The notes under the pieces: generated by a model | Told to the model about the DNA's origin: nothing | Database searches by the model: none | Seen by the model: the letters and a program-made list of their open reading frames with translations, nothing else | Translations under genes and position numbers: made by a program | Part shown: positions 1 through 14,676 of the stretch, piece by piece | How the letters are laid out: each line of letters begins with the position of its first letter | Numbering within the stretch: position 1 is the first letter of the stretch | Origin: Siphonodentalium dalli | Taxonomy: Eukaryota; Mollusca; Scaphopoda; Gadilida; Siphonodentaliidae | Direction: 5' to 3' | Length of the DNA stretch: 64,000 nucleotides | Assembly: GCA_032622095.1 (NCBI GenBank) | Contig: CP136067.1 | Location: 82,360,705-82,424,704 of the forward strand

Positions 1-600
1 AAGAGTTTAATCTGAATTTTTTTTTTCTGAGTTATGTCCCAGGCCCCACCCACATTTGACCCAGTGACCTCATTTGAACAAATCTGAACCCCAGTCAACC
101 AATGATCCTTCATACCAAATATGAACCCATTTGGCCTGATGGTATTCGAGAAGAAGATGTTTAAAAGAATTACTATGGAGGGAAAGAGTTATGGCCCTGG
201 TTTCTCAACTAATCAACCTGGTGACCTCATTTGAACAAATCTGGATGTGAGTCACCTAGGGAACATCCACACCAAATATGAACCCATTAGGCCTTATGGT
301 TCTGGAAAAGAAGTCGTTATAAGAATTACTATGAAGGAATAGAGTTGTGGCCCTGCTTTCGCAACTATTTGACCCAGTGACCTCATTTGAACAAATCTGA
401 ATGAGAGTCACCTAGGGAACATCCACACCAAATATGAACCAATTCGGTCCAATGGAACTTTAGAAGAAGATGTTCAAAGAATTGTTGACGGACGGATGGA
501 CGGATGGACGGAAGGACGGATGGACGGACAGATGGACGGACGACGGACGAGGAGTGATGACTATAGCTCCACCGGAGACTTCGTCTCAGGTGAGCTAAAA
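1..600. repeat. Tandem monomers ending in a GGACGG tract
   Basis: Three monomers of about 157 bp keyed by TGACCTCATTTGAACAAATC (67, 222, 381), followed by a GACGGATGGACGG run (486-560) and ACTATAGCTCCACCGGAGAC. The same family is at 19010. ORFs across it are not genes. Confidence 0.8.
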
Positions 601-839
601 AGCATGTAATTGGATTTAGAAGCCCATACAATAAGTCAGTCTCAAGAATACAAGCAACGTTATTATTATCCTGAAGCCCAAATGCAATGGAGGGAATTTC
701 AAAATAAGACATTTCCTCTAATGATGAATATTCAATTGGTGGTTTTTAGAAATCCTTACTTAACCTGGCTCAAAGTGAAAGGTATAATTTAATATCTGCC
801 TATCGGATGTCATGTGTCTATGGAATGGTTTAATTTTAA

Positions 840-1775
840 TCCCAAAATCCATGCAAGTGAAAAGTGGATCACCATAAACCTGGACATAGAATCAGAGAAC
901 GATCAAATGAAACGCATCAAAACCATGTGTGGAGAGGGTTAATTATTTTCAATGACACCATATGATTGAAGTATGGAATGGGTGGGTTAATTTTTTTCTA
1001 AGATAAGATACAGTGTCTAATGTCTGTGAACAAGTGCTGCTAGCTGGCCAAGTACTGGTCTATTATGTCTATAAACTTAGAATCTAATAATTCACTGCTG
1101 TGTGAATGTGATTTTCTCTTAAAATTCACAGTGTATTAATTACATTATCAGTTACTTGAATTATAAAGGACCATAACTCTGTTAAAATATATCAGATCAA
1201 ACCCAAATTCGAACTTGATCTGTATTTTGGGGTGAGGACCACATGTACCAAATGTGGCGGCAATCAGATGAAAAATAACACATCGCAGCTTGGATGAATT
1301 ATATTTAAAAACAAGAGTGGAAAGGGTCAACTAAACAATACCAAAATCCATACAGATGAAGAACGTGCTAAGAAAAACCTAGGTAAGAAATATGAGGCAG
1401 ATCAGAAGAAAACTGTTTGACTTAGATGTATCAGATAGCATTTGTGTGCAGGGTTAATTATTTTCTAAACCGTTCAATACCAAAAACTATACAGTTGAGG
1501 GGTGTGTCATCATAAACCTACATATAAAATATGAACACAATCCGACAAAAAATACCTAAGTTATGGCATCGGATAGAACATGACCATGTATGGCTGGAAA
1601 GTGTTAATCATTTCTAAACTGATCAACCGATCGATACCAAAAAATATACAGGTGAGGGGTGTGTAATCATAAACATGCAAATAAAATTTGAAAAGGACCG
1701 ACTAAAAATGCTTGAGTAATCGTGTCGGATAGCAAGTGTCTACATACGGACGGATGGATGGATGGAAGGACAAAA
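840..1775. repeat. Degenerate monomer array ending in GGACGGATGG
   Basis: Divergent monomers of about 165 bp (keys AATACCAAAAWCYATACAG, ATCATAAACCT) near 845, 1345, 1482 and 1650. At 1165-1290 it switches to the GACCATAACTC / TGATCTGTATTTTGGG monomer seen at 5028. It ends in a GGACGGATGGATGG run at 1748. Confidence 0.65.
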
Positions 1776-2124
1776 CGTCGGATGGTTGATCTGGATGTCG
1801 GCATTATTGCATAAAAAGAATTTTATTGGAATCTCAATATTAAACTGCGACTGTTCTTTCAAGTAAAAGAGTTGATATCATATCAAAATTCAACTTATGA
1901 AGGACTCAAAATATTGAAAATCTCACATGTCAAATATTAGTCAAATCAGCAGTCAGATATTTTCTTGAGTTACAATGCAGACAAGCTCAAAATTTGTGGA
2001 ACTTGACTAATTAAAGAATGTAACAATTCAGACCAAACTCGTTTTATATTATATAGTATCAATTCATCATATGATAACAATTCAGCTTTGATTATCTTCA
2101 ATATTTTCATGTAGATATACCAAC

Positions 2125-2191
2125 CTTTTCTGCCATCTTGTAGCCCTTCACAGCTTTCTCGGCCAATTCTGTATGTTGTTCCAGGGGTCCT
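2125..2191 (-). CDS. AARSD1: AARSD1 exon 9, last exon inside the window
   Basis: Acceptor atttgcag; the first A completes the Lys codon split by intron 8, then GPLEQHTELAEKAVKGYKMAEK, donor AAAAG|gttggt in phase 0. The amphipathic helix pattern matches the VEAVKKLQNSTKILQK stretch of vertebrate AARSD1. Similarity is weaker here, but phase and order agree. Confidence 0.82.
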
Positions 2192-5100
2192 CTGCAAATG
2201 AAAGATATATTTAAATGATATGGTTTGTTTGAACTTCCAAATTAATATATTAGTAATTTGTGAGGAGGGATATAAAAACATGCAAAATCAGAATTTTTTT
2301 TTTAAACATTCTTTTTTTATCAAAATTTCCTGTCCAATATTCATACAAAAACTGTAACAAAAAAGGCCCCTTTTTGTCCCCGAAGCTGCCCGTACTCAGA
2401 AGTGGTAATTTCGATGACTTCAGCAAATCATTATGAGGTATACAGTCCACATAATGTACCTCTATGCCTCTATGGACCTATGTTGATTCCTGGAATAGGG
2501 TAGGAATGTGACAAAGGCATGAATACTAGGTATACTAAAGGCTCCATACTGCCATGAACTTTTGAAGATACTACTGACTGACTTATTCATAAAGGAAAGT
2601 GTCAATGGCACTGTAGCTCAACTTGGAAAGAGAATGAATGTCATACAGTACAGTCAATGGAGCGAACAGGAATGCGGAAACAGTTTCCATATCAGATGCA
2701 TAACAAGAGCATCACTAGGGAGTGGCAAAACAGGCCCGTGGTAATTCCAACAAAGGGCCATAACTGGTGAAAATTGGCAGGCAGAACCCAAATTTGACCT
2801 GTATTTTGGGCTAGTAAATTCACATACTAAATTACATTCCATTCCATTCAGTTCAGACTTACTAAAGTTATCATCGGGAAACAAAATAATCGAGATGGAT
2901 GGACTATTAAGATAATACATCCCGTTTTTTAAAGTTAATTACCACTGTATTGTAGAAGCAAAGTCTGTCCCATTTGTGCTCATTGAGACTTTTTCCCACA
3001 CTGTCATTATGTATACTCATCTACATCATTAGGCTTACTTCAATATGACAGTCATAGCTCTTTCCACTTCATGTAGTCGACTCAAGTATTGAAGAACTCT
3101 CTCTCCAACAACAAAATTCAAATTACATGTATTCTTTTTCTTTCCTTTCTCCACACTTAAGAGTTTGATACACTGAAAAGAGAAATACAGTGAGAATCTG
3201 ATAGAGTAGCTAATGAAAAAAAGACAATCAGTCTGACAAATGGAGTCATTATTATTTTTACAATTTGCAAAATCGGAAAATGAGTAATTACTTGTGAGTG
3301 AAAGTTTATAAGTGAAAATGGTTTTAAAGCAACTTTTCCTTGCATCGTTTGTGGGGAAAAGAAGCAATTTATAATATAATAACAGCACTACCTTTTGAAG
3401 CTATTTAATTTAAATATAATTTGTGCTCACCATTACTCAGCTTGTGTCATCAAACAACATGTTTTGTTTCATTACTCACAGTACACTGAAAAAACTTAAA
3501 TATCCCCATGCATACAACTTTTTTATTCGTGATCAATCTGTTGGAAACATTTTAATCGGTACAAAATAATTGTACAACATTTTTTTTATACCAGTGAGAT
3601 CAAACAGACCTATTTACCAATTCAAATTTCCAATTCTTTTTGTAATTGGTAACTATGTTCAAGAATGTGGTTAAACACGCATTGTATTGCGTCTGCAAAC
3701 TCAGTAAAAACAAGAGCATCGCTAGGGCATGGCAAAATATGGGCATATAAACATCAATCATACTTTATAGGGTGATTTTTGGCAAAATAAATCACATGAA
3801 ATCTATCAACTAACTTTTATAAACATCTGTTCGGGTAATAATGGCCATGTACAACAGTGTGCAACTGAAATTATACTCAGAGCTAGCCGATACAGAGGCA
3901 GAATGCTTCATTGGCATGTGCTTCAGAAATAAAACATTATATTAAACCACGATCTTATACTTTTCAAAATGTTTTGGCCTAAGAAATGGGAAATTAACTT
4001 TGCATGGCCTTAGCTATTATTATATGAGATAGCACAAACATGTATGGAAGGCATACCTGGAGTTGACTGAGATTAGCCATATGAGTTCCACAGCACAGAT
4101 TTTCATCCACACCTTCTATTTCAATTAGACGTACTGGTCCAACATGGTCAGCAGGTAGTCCTCTCGATCTTGCCTGGAAACAGGCATTAATAGACCAATG
4201 ATGATCAAAGAGATAAAATGCAGTAAGTTAATCAACAAATGAGAGATATGATTCTGATAATTTATCCCTTTGATTACTAAATACGATTTAAAGAGCAGTT
4301 CCCAGTTCAGATAATAAGTTAAACAGTCTAACATTTCGCATCAATGAATAGAAATGAACCTTCTGCACTTGTCTAAGGCCAATATAAACGAGAGGCCGAT
4401 CACGATCGGCAGATGTTTAACCCATCCCTTGGCGATAGTAAATTGTTAAGATCAGAATCATAATCTTTTAATGTTGAATTATAGAGTATACTGTTATGAT
4501 CTAAAGTAGTATATGACAATGTACATAATAACCAGTAATAACACAAATTATTGGAATGTATGAGTCAATATAGAAGGGTTAATATAACATCTAAACTCTA
4601 GAGCCTGTCACCACTATCATAGTGTGAGCAGTTCTATTCATGTTGTTGCAAATTGCCATGTGAGATATCAAAATAATATAATTATTTATTTAATGGAAAA
4701 GGTTAAAAGACATGGAATGGGTAAAAGGGGTTAAATCACCTATCTCTGCCCTGTTTGATCCAATGTAGTCCCATCATCCAAGGACTTAGAGAGCTCCATT
4801 GGTCTAGTTAAATAAATTCACCTGGCTAAGTTGTGGTTAAAAAGATAGCTAAATCAATTTATCCAATAATTCACTGTGTCTCTTATACAGACCTAACATA
4901 TGAGGGCTATAAATAACTCTCAAAGCAATAAACTATATTGTCTTTTATCTTGCTCACAGAGAAGCAGGTATTCATTAATTGTAAGTTACTTGGGTTATAA
5001 TCTGGATAATTCTTAGTTTAAAAAGGGCCATATCTCTGGTATAACAAATTGGATCTAACCCATATTCAAACTCGTTCTGTATTTTGAGTTGAGAAACTCA

Positions 5101-8100
5101 CATACCAAATTTGGTTCCTATCAGATGAAAAATGGTTGATTTATCGAAGTACATGTATGTGTGAATCATATGTCAAAGGACCATAACACCATTAAAAAAA
5201 ATCCGATCAAACCCATATTCGAAATCAATCTGTATGTTGGTCTGAGAAACTCATACACCAAATTTGGTTCCAATCAGATAAAAAATGTTTGAGTTATGGC
5301 AGAATTCATGAATTCTAAGTCGAAAAAGGGCCATAACTCCGTAAAAAAAACTCCGATCAAACCCATATTCGAACTCGATCTGTATTTTGGGTCGAGAAAC
5401 TCACATACCAAATTTGGTTCCGATCAGATAAAAAATGTTTGAGTTACGGCAGAATTCATTAATTCTAAGTCGAAAAAGGGCCATAACTCCGTAATTAAAA
5501 GTCGGATCAAACCCATATTCGAACTCGATCTGTATTTTGGGCCGAGAAACTCACATACCAAATTTGGTTCCGATCAGATAAAAAATGTTTGAGTTATGGC
5601 AGAATGCGTGAATTCTAAGTCGAAAAAGGGCCATAACTCTGTCAAAAAAAGTCGGATCAAACCCATATTCGAACTCGATCTGTATTTTGGGCTGAAAACC
5701 CCATATACAAAATTTGGTTTTGATCAGGTAAAAAATGTTTGAGTTATCGCATTACACGTAAAGTGTCTACGGACGGACAGACAGACAGACGGACGGACAG
5801 ACGGACGGACGCACGACGAGTGGTCAATCCGGACAACGACACTATGTTTACCATACATGGTATGGGTAAACATAAAAATGCCTAAGAAATTGGAATCTAA
5901 GGCCAATATAAAAAAATGCCTAAGAAATTAAGTTAATTTCCCATTTCTTAGGCCATTTCCCTTCACGACCCTATTTTAGTTCCCTCCAAATTTTTTATTT
6001 TGGTTTGGATATCTCTTTACATGTATATGTAAATTTTATTCTTGCCTTAACAATCAAATTAGATTACAATGACCCATTAGTCAGTCTATTTTGATCAAAT
6101 TGTGCAATCTAAATCACCTTGTATCATATAAGTTAGGATACTGCTTCAATGTCTAGAAGACTAGAACTGTCTATGAACATTTATGTTAGGAAGAAAGAAT
6201 AAAATATAAAAAAAATAATTTGCCCTCCCGCCCCATTTCTATGAAAAAGTTGGCTGTAAATCTAGTAATTTATTTATATTGGCCTTATCTACATGTATTT
6301 GTCTGGCTGTCGGCTGCTTATATTTGCTGAACATCCCTCAAGATGAATAATAGACCATTCCATAGTATACTCTTATTTGCCATTATGTACACCATCAAAT
6401 GTGTAACAGCATAAACAGGGCGAGGAACCAAGGTCATAAAAAATGCTCAAAAAAGACATATCACATTGAAGTGAGTATTCATCGTTTTCTGCACAATATA
6501 AATAACTCAATCAAAAAAGTTATGTATCAATTTTTTCTAGCTCACTATGAATCCCGTCCCCATAAAAATATGACAATAAAGAAGGTATGTGTTCATGTGA
6601 CTTCGGTCACCATTTTACGAGGTTGTGAAGTTTGAACAACAAAAGCTCCTTTAAAACAAGCCAGTTCGATAACCAGTTTTTGTGTTCTGCAAGATGAGTT
6701 GTTGCGATAGCTCATTAGTCCAATAACTTGTTGATATCTTTGGAAAATGTAGAAAACAAGAGCATCGCTAGGGTGTGGCAAAATACGCACATTGTTTGTC
6801 CAAAAGGTAGTCATGAACAAAGGCCCAACTGATGTGATAGTGCAACGTTAACGCTCAAAATCAAATTTCATTTCATTCAGTTCAGACTTACCAAAGTTAT
6901 CATCCGGAAACGAAAATTGAGTGAAAAGTCCAACAAAAAGGGCCATAACTCTGGAGAAAATTGTCGGGCAGAACCCGAAATCGACCTGACCTGTATTTTG
7001 GGCTAGTAAACTGACATACTAAATTTCATTCCAATCAGTTAAGACTTACTCGTTATTATGATGAAATGAAAATTTAGTGCAAATTCCAACAAAAATGGCC
7101 ATAAGTCTGGTGAAAATTGGCAGCCAGAACCCAAATTTGAACTTTACCTGTATTTTGTTCTTGTAAACCCACATACCAAAGTTCATTACATTCAGTTCAG
7201 ACTTAATAATGTTATCGTCCGGAAATGAAAAATGCTAACAGACCCATGTATTGAAATAATATGAAATGTATTGAATTTGTTTTTCTTTAACATATCTTCA
7301 AAGATATATGCTACATAACTTATGATATTGAGATGAATAGATCAAATTTTTAATATCAACCTTTATTAAACCTATCCAGTCCAGTGACTATTTGTAATTG
7401 GAAAAACAATTAAATATCCTACCTACCTACATGTACCTACTCATTCTTGAAATTTTGGGTACAGTCAGGGGAAACAAATATATTTTTAAATGTGGCCTTA
7501 TCACCTGGACAACAAAAGTTTCAGACGGACGGAAAGATGACCAACTATGGATGGACTGACACTGCTCATTTCTATAGTCTCCTGAAACATTTTTTGAGGG
7601 ACAACTAAAGATGTCTATAAATTCACCTTGATAACAGAGGGGTGGTCCTTATCGGTGTATATATGGGTGTGGACTTTCACGCAGTCTCGAATCTTCTGAT
7701 TACAAGCCGTTTCCAATTCAGATATCTGATCGTTGGTCATAGATCCAACATCAAGCTCAATGAAGGAAGTCTTTGAGCCTAAGTTCCTGGAAGAGAAGAA
7801 AAATGTTTCATCCGATAGCTCAATTTGGTCATTCATAGTGGTGGTGGTTAATGAAACCCAGGCCTGAAGTCTACGTCTCATCCATTGGAGATGACAAAAA
7901 AAATGTTCACCTGATTAGGGTTGAAACGATTAATCGACTAGTCGTAGACGATGCTGAAATGTCAGAACGTCGACTCTGAATTTTGCCGTCGACTAGTCGG
8001 AATATGGTGTATTAGTTTAATGTATAACGTTTTCAAGATCGATTCCGGCATAAACGGTGTTAACTGCGCGTAAGTTATGGTAAGTATAACGTTTGGTGGC

Positions 8101-11100
8101 ACCCGGAATTGACAGTGTTACTATTATAGACACACACGGACCGGTGACCCGACTATTAATTGGACGAATGAAATTGACAACACAATGTCTCACTCGTCGT
8201 TTGAGGTCAAAGACATGATGGCAATGATTGACGCGGCTTTGTAGTTTGTCTGAGACCGCTGTGTATATTTCCATTGATCTCGCACCGTCGGATTATGATG
8301 CGACGCTGGGTGCAGGTCGCTTAAGGTGACGTCATTTGTGCTACCGTATATAAATGATACTGACATTAAGAACTGGCTATCGTATTCTACAACGTAGCCT
8401 ATACTATAGGGCGTATTTAGTCGGAACATTAACATTTTATAGTGACACCGCTCGGCACCGGTTTATTGGTGATCACGTGACTAAACGAAATAATCTCGAA
8501 CGCTGATATTAAATTTAAAACCTGTATAAATGATTGTGTATCTAATCATTATCCACCACATGTCTAATTATATAATTACATTCAGTGTGTTGGATAAATA
8601 TCAAGATGTTTACAGTATTATTTCCCAAATAAATTGGTGTGCATGCAGGGAAATGCGCAACGCAATAGAACACCATTGCATCAGTCATCAGTGTACGCCA
8701 TGTACGATGAATTTTCCGTACAATGTTATGTTTGAAAGTTTGGATATCGGGTACCGACTAGTCGACGCAACGCGACTTTTGGGCCTCGACTAGTCGACTC
8801 TGAAATTCACTAATCGTTTCAACACTACACCTGATCTTGTTCATTGTTGCTTGAGAGTGAGAAATTCAAGAGATTTTGATTTTTTTTCTGGAGAGAAAAG
8901 GTTCCTGATTTCAGTTCTAGAAGTAAGGAAATGGCATCTTTCAGGTAAAAAATTAAAATTTTCATCCCATGGTTGGCCCTATCAGATCCTTGGACCCTAA
9001 ATGGAGTTGATTGAAATATCAGCCCTATGATGATGGCTGTGACACAAAGGATTTAGAAAAAACCTTTTTGAGCTAAAAAGAGTATGTAACACTAAAATGA
9101 CATGTACCATGATGTTGTGTTGTATCCGAACATGGAAGTCGCCAGAGCTGTAATCAGGTGCTGCCCTGTAATGACAAAAGGAAAAAAATTAATGATACAG
9201 TAGTTAAGTATTTGTCTTATCATCACTGCCATCACTGAGTTTGATATCTCCTGCTGTCTGCTCATACATGGAAATGCAAAACTCTCACAAAGTTGTGACC
9301 CTTGGTCAAGGATACTTATTAACAGGGACCAGCCGAGAGGGCGACGTGGGCGACTTCTTCGCCCTAGCGCCGTCCGCTTCACCTTATTTTTGCAGTCGGG
9401 CGAAGTTCAAGTCGCCCTAAAAATTCCAAAGTTGACTGACGAAATTCGGCAAAATGCCCCAAATAATTTATGATAATTTACAACTGTCAACTGTGATTGC
9501 ACACAATACTCCACTATCAGGGTGTATCATGGTGTTATAAAACAATTAACACCTGTAATGCTCCAATCTGGAAGCATGTTGACAACGGAGTCTGATTACT
9601 GGCAGCTGTGAAAACATCGTCGGGCCTCAAGTGTTAATCTGGTTGTTGTTATTTTTAGATTACCGTGATTACCACACCTTACAATAAAGATTACAACTCA
9701 CACCTCTCACAATGTGTCAATTCATCACTCCCTCTATGGAGTTTGGTTAAAGAGATTTTAAAACAAATTCATTTGTGAAGCATATTAAAATTTCAAACGG
9801 GATTACTAACAGAGCGCAGTAAAAGTGTTCATGATTTCGTTTCGTTTCTGTTTGATAAATATTGTTGGCATTTTTAACAACCCGAAAAATATGAAATAAA
9901 ATCCTGTCATTCTCCCACAATTACGATATAAAATGCTGCTATCCTCTCACAATTATGTTTGGGTATTATGAATAGTTATTAGGGTAATGAAGTGAACATA
10001 ATGACTCCATATTTCAACCATTGTTTCATAAGTTTAATTGACATATTTCATCTCTCCTATTTTCGTTCTATAGCGACTCCTGTCGTAGTACTGATCAATT
10101 TAAATTTTGTAGACTCACTTCGCCCTATAGAACGGCCACTTCGCCTTATTTTTATATTAGGGCGAAGTCATTTCGCCCTGAAAATCTGGTCTAGGCTGGT
10201 CCCTGCTTATTAACCTACAACCATTTCTTTACTGTTTACTCAATGGATTCTCCCACCCAGTTATAAAAGTATACATTTGGATTGGTCTGTTATTCATTTG
10301 GAGGGATGACAGACAGATTAACAGATTATACAAGTTCAGAAGGATTTGTTGGTGTGAAATGTTCAGATAATAAGATCAACAAACGTCCTATGGCCATTTG
10401 TTGAACTAATTATCTGAAATTTTCTTTACCCTCTCATGATGGGCGCTGCGCTGGTATGACATTGAAGATTATGTGCCAGTGCATTCCCTTATATATGTGA
10501 GTCTCCTATAGGGAACCTCGCATATATAAGAGAATGCACTGGCTTACAAGGTCAAGGTAAATACTGTTAGGACAATATATTTTGTTATATATGCAAGGCC
10601 CCCTATGGGAGACTTGCTTATATAAGAGAATGCATTTGGCACAGGGTTTTCGCTAAATTTCAGGACGCTCCAGTTGTGAAAGGGTCAAAGGAACTACATA
10701 GGCCATTTGTTGAACTTATTATCTGAATATTCCACACATATTTTATATGCTCGGAATGAAATATCAAAGTCATAGTATTACTTATTCTGGTTCGAGAAGA
10801 AAATGGGGCCAGAGAGTTCAGACTGGCACAAACAGAATAAGTAAAGTTTATGGCCAATTATCAGAAATATGGGTTTATTGTCCAAATATGGGACAGGGTC
10901 GTCAACAAAGTAGAAAAAATGCTCATTTAAGCAGAAAGTTCAACCGAAGGCCTTCTTCAGTGCTTCATTCAATGAATTTTACATTATAAACCCTTTCAGT
11001 ACCAAGTCCGATTTTTGTATCAACCCATATTTCCTTGATCATTTTTTTTCCTTGATACAAAAATCGGACTTGGCACTGAAAGGGTTAAGCTACAATTTAT

Positions 11101-14100
11101 TCCACACCAGTTTACGTGAGGCACATGTATTCAACAGAATCACAGCCATTGAATACATACTGTTGTATACCACATATTGAATACAAGACAAAACTATATC
11201 GTTCGAACGTTGTCGCCAAAGGTCATTGGACTTAAATGACGATAATGGTAAATACAGAACACAACTTTTTTATCATAATTTCCAATATTTTATTGAACTT
11301 ATAGTACCGTATATTAGTATAGTCAAGCCTTGAAATAGTGTGTCTGTCATTTGCAGAATGAGGTTCCCAGAGGGTAAATTTGGTGATGCTAGCCCGCTAT
11401 GCGGGGTAGCATCACTAAATTCACCTTCTGGGGACCTCATTCTGCGAATGACAGACACACTATTTCAAGGCTTGAGTATAGTTATATTTCACTCAAGCTC
11501 TCCTCTCGTGCAATATATCCTTGCGACATCCGCAACTCATTTAATAAAACATTCTCGATTAAGATGCATGTTGAGTTCTGTCTATACATGTATATCACAT
11601 ACCGTAAGACATATGAACAACTCATCTCTTCCATGTAAATTTAATTTGATATCACAAATTGAGTATAAACTAGAGGTGTGACTGTCCCAATGGGACTACG
11701 GATACCCACCCTGTTTTTTAAATATTAAGATGTTTCACATGTCAGTAAACATTTAGTTAAAATAATAAAAGAACAGTTCCCATTGCAGGTGTACAACCAT
11801 AACTCTAATCTTAAACCTATTGACCGAAAAATGTAGGAATAAAAGCTTGGACAAAATTATGCATGTTGCGAAAAAAATTCTAACTCGAAAAAGGGGAATA
11901 ACTCCACCAAAAAATGTCGGACAGACGTCATAATCGCAGGTGCACAAGTTCCCATGGTACTAAATATCTGTGCAATGTTTTTAAAAAATTGACCTAAAAA
12001 TGTGGGAATAAAAGCTCGGACAAAAGTATACATGTTGCGAAAAATTTCTAAGTCGAAAAAGGGTGATAACTCCACCAAAAAAGGTCCGACAGACGTCATA
12101 ATCGCAGGTGAACAGGTTCCCATGGTGATTGATGTCTGTGCCAAGTTTCAAGGAAATTGATAAAAAAACGACAGAAAAACTCCGGACAAATTTGTGTCCA
12201 TGGCTCGACGGACGGACGGACGAGCTGACTCCAGTATACCCCCCCTAACTTCGTTGTGGGGGGGGGGGGGGGTAATAATAATTTCGATCTAGCCATTTTT
12301 GGATAAAAATCACAAATGACAGTCTGAAAGCTCAGACTGCCAGAAAGTTCAGACTGGCATAACAAGATCAATCTCAAATTTAAGTGCTATTTCAAAAGTC
12401 GGTAGGAAATCGTCTGTGCAGTCATGTTTTAATATAACTTCCCTTCAATTACATATACATAGTTTGGAGGTTCAAACAACCCATGTCCATAATACTTCCA
12501 TTTATCTAACTTACCTGTATGTTGAGTCATGTGATCAAATCTTCTCGTCCAATCGACAACCAGTTTGACATCTTGTTTGGGCGACAATTCTGAGAGTGTG
12601 TAATGGATAGCATCACCCGCCTTTCTAACTATTTTATAAACATCTATTCCGTTGATCTGCAAACAAGATGAGATATTTACATGATCCTGATAAACATTAG
12701 TACAATATCACTCTTTATTTCTTACTTGGCCAGAGATGCCTACTACAAAAAAAGAATATCAAACGAAACCATCAACAAGTTCGTGGTTTGTTACAAATTC
12801 ACAGAAGGAACAGAGAACTGTTGCACATATTGAACCCTTTCTATACTGAATGGATTCTCCCACACAGTTATTAAAGAATAAAAGTATCCATTGGAATGGT
12901 CTAATATTCATCTGGAGGGGTATTTCGGAAAAATAAGCAGACAAGAGTGCAGAACGAGTCCTATTTATTGGAGGGAAATGTTCAGATAATAAGTTCAACA
13001 ATTTTGAACTTATTTCTAAACATTTGCTATGTGATAACTAAACATCAGTGAGTATTTAGTACAGAAAGGGTTAAAAATGTGCTACTCTTATTTGATTTAA
13101 GTCATAATTTAATTATACTCTTTCTTTGCTAATATAATGCCACAATTATCATTAAACTAAATTTGTCTATTAATATTACCGGTACACATGTATTATTTAG
13201 TATCACTGTTGTTTTCATGAATTGATTGGAATGACTATCAAGAAAGTGGTTCATGAGGAAATACATCATTAGGAAAGTCTGTTAGTATTATGTGGACTTA
13301 CCGTTCCTCTGTCATCTGGCTAAAACATAAAAGTACAACAAAATCAGTCTAATATTTAATAAATTGAAATACATTATACCTTATTTAATTCTGCTACACA
13401 AAATGGAAAGCTGTAATGATGCATAATTAAAAACATTAGTTCAAGACTTGATTCAAGCTGATTGTAATCCAGAATAAAGGCGGATGACCTACCAATCCTA
13501 AACATTCAATAAAGCAGACTTTTTAAAGTGTTATAGGACAGCTACTGTCGTCTTACCGATGTGTACATTTAGCTGAACATTTTAAATGGTCATGTTATAG
13601 ATAATAAATAGAACATTTATGTATTTTGCCCTGTCAAACATCAAAATCGAGTAAAATTGCTTTCTCAAAATTTGCAATGCAGAACTCACATATGAGATAA
13701 AGAAACTATGCACTGTGAATTTGAAAATATTATGTTGCTTTCCAGACTAGAAATCACCAACTGATTCAACTGCAGAAAACGGTGTCAAAAATAACCAAAT
13801 AATAATCGAGTAACACTTGTTTGATTGTAGTAACAATTAATGTCAAAAATTAGCTTTTTATGATGTCCACTCTGAAACGGGGTACAGTTGTGTATGATAT
13901 ATACTGTTCATGTGGAGAAAAATTGTCTTAATATAGCAAAGAGTAACCCTTTTGGCTGATAAAAATACGACAATAATTCAGATCTTTCCCAATGTATGTT
14001 TTAGTCCATGGAACTAATATGTCAAACAAACTGTCCACTCCGAAACACTCTTGAAACATGCTTTGCATCATGAAATTTATTAAGAAAATCTATACTTTTA

Positions 14101-14645
14101 CTACATCTGTATCCAGGTAGTGGGGGTATTCACACATTCACTACATCTTTACTCACCATAAAGGATCATGGAGCTCCCTAGCCACTTAAATTCAACAATA
14201 ATGCAAAATGTCCACTCCGAAACACATGCATATAATTGGGTTAAAATTAAACGATTTCAAGAATATTGAAGGATATCAAGTACATATTTACTGTATGTGC
14301 TCCAGTTGACTTGTATAATATAAAATATATCAAAGAAACTTGGAAATATTTTGACATTGGGAGGCATAAAATACAGAATTTGATTCTAGAGAGGGTAATA
14401 TGGCATATTTTTCATCAACTATGACTTATGAGTATGAAAAATTGAATATGAACAAATAATTTTGAAAAAACTTATTTGTGGTTTGTCGGTTGGTGAGAAA
14501 AAGTGCTCAACTTGATTGTGAAATATCCCATATATAGAATGCACTACAAGGTCAAGATAAATAGTGTTAGGCCAATGTACAATATATATATATATTTTCC
14601 TCATGCTATGTTGAATATTTTTGATGTTCCCTCCAAAATGAGTTC

Positions 14646-14676
<31 letters not shown>

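Noticed and set aside
2250-2450. Minus-strand ORF (FGDKKGPFLLQF...) resembling a C-terminal AARSD1 motif (GDEKGGGLFLLAG)
   Set aside because: It lies between exons 8 and 9, in the wrong transcript order, and lacks fitting splice sites; likely chance.
8017-8793. ORFs of 81-88 codons inside the 7916 element as a possible transposase
   Set aside because: No BED finger, hAT dimerisation or catalytic motif; ORFs overlap on both strands and are too short.
11273-11681. Mirror ORFs MSVICRMRFPEGKF.. and MSVIRRMRSPEGEF.. as a small gene family
   Set aside because: They are the two arms of a palindromic MITE read on opposite strands.
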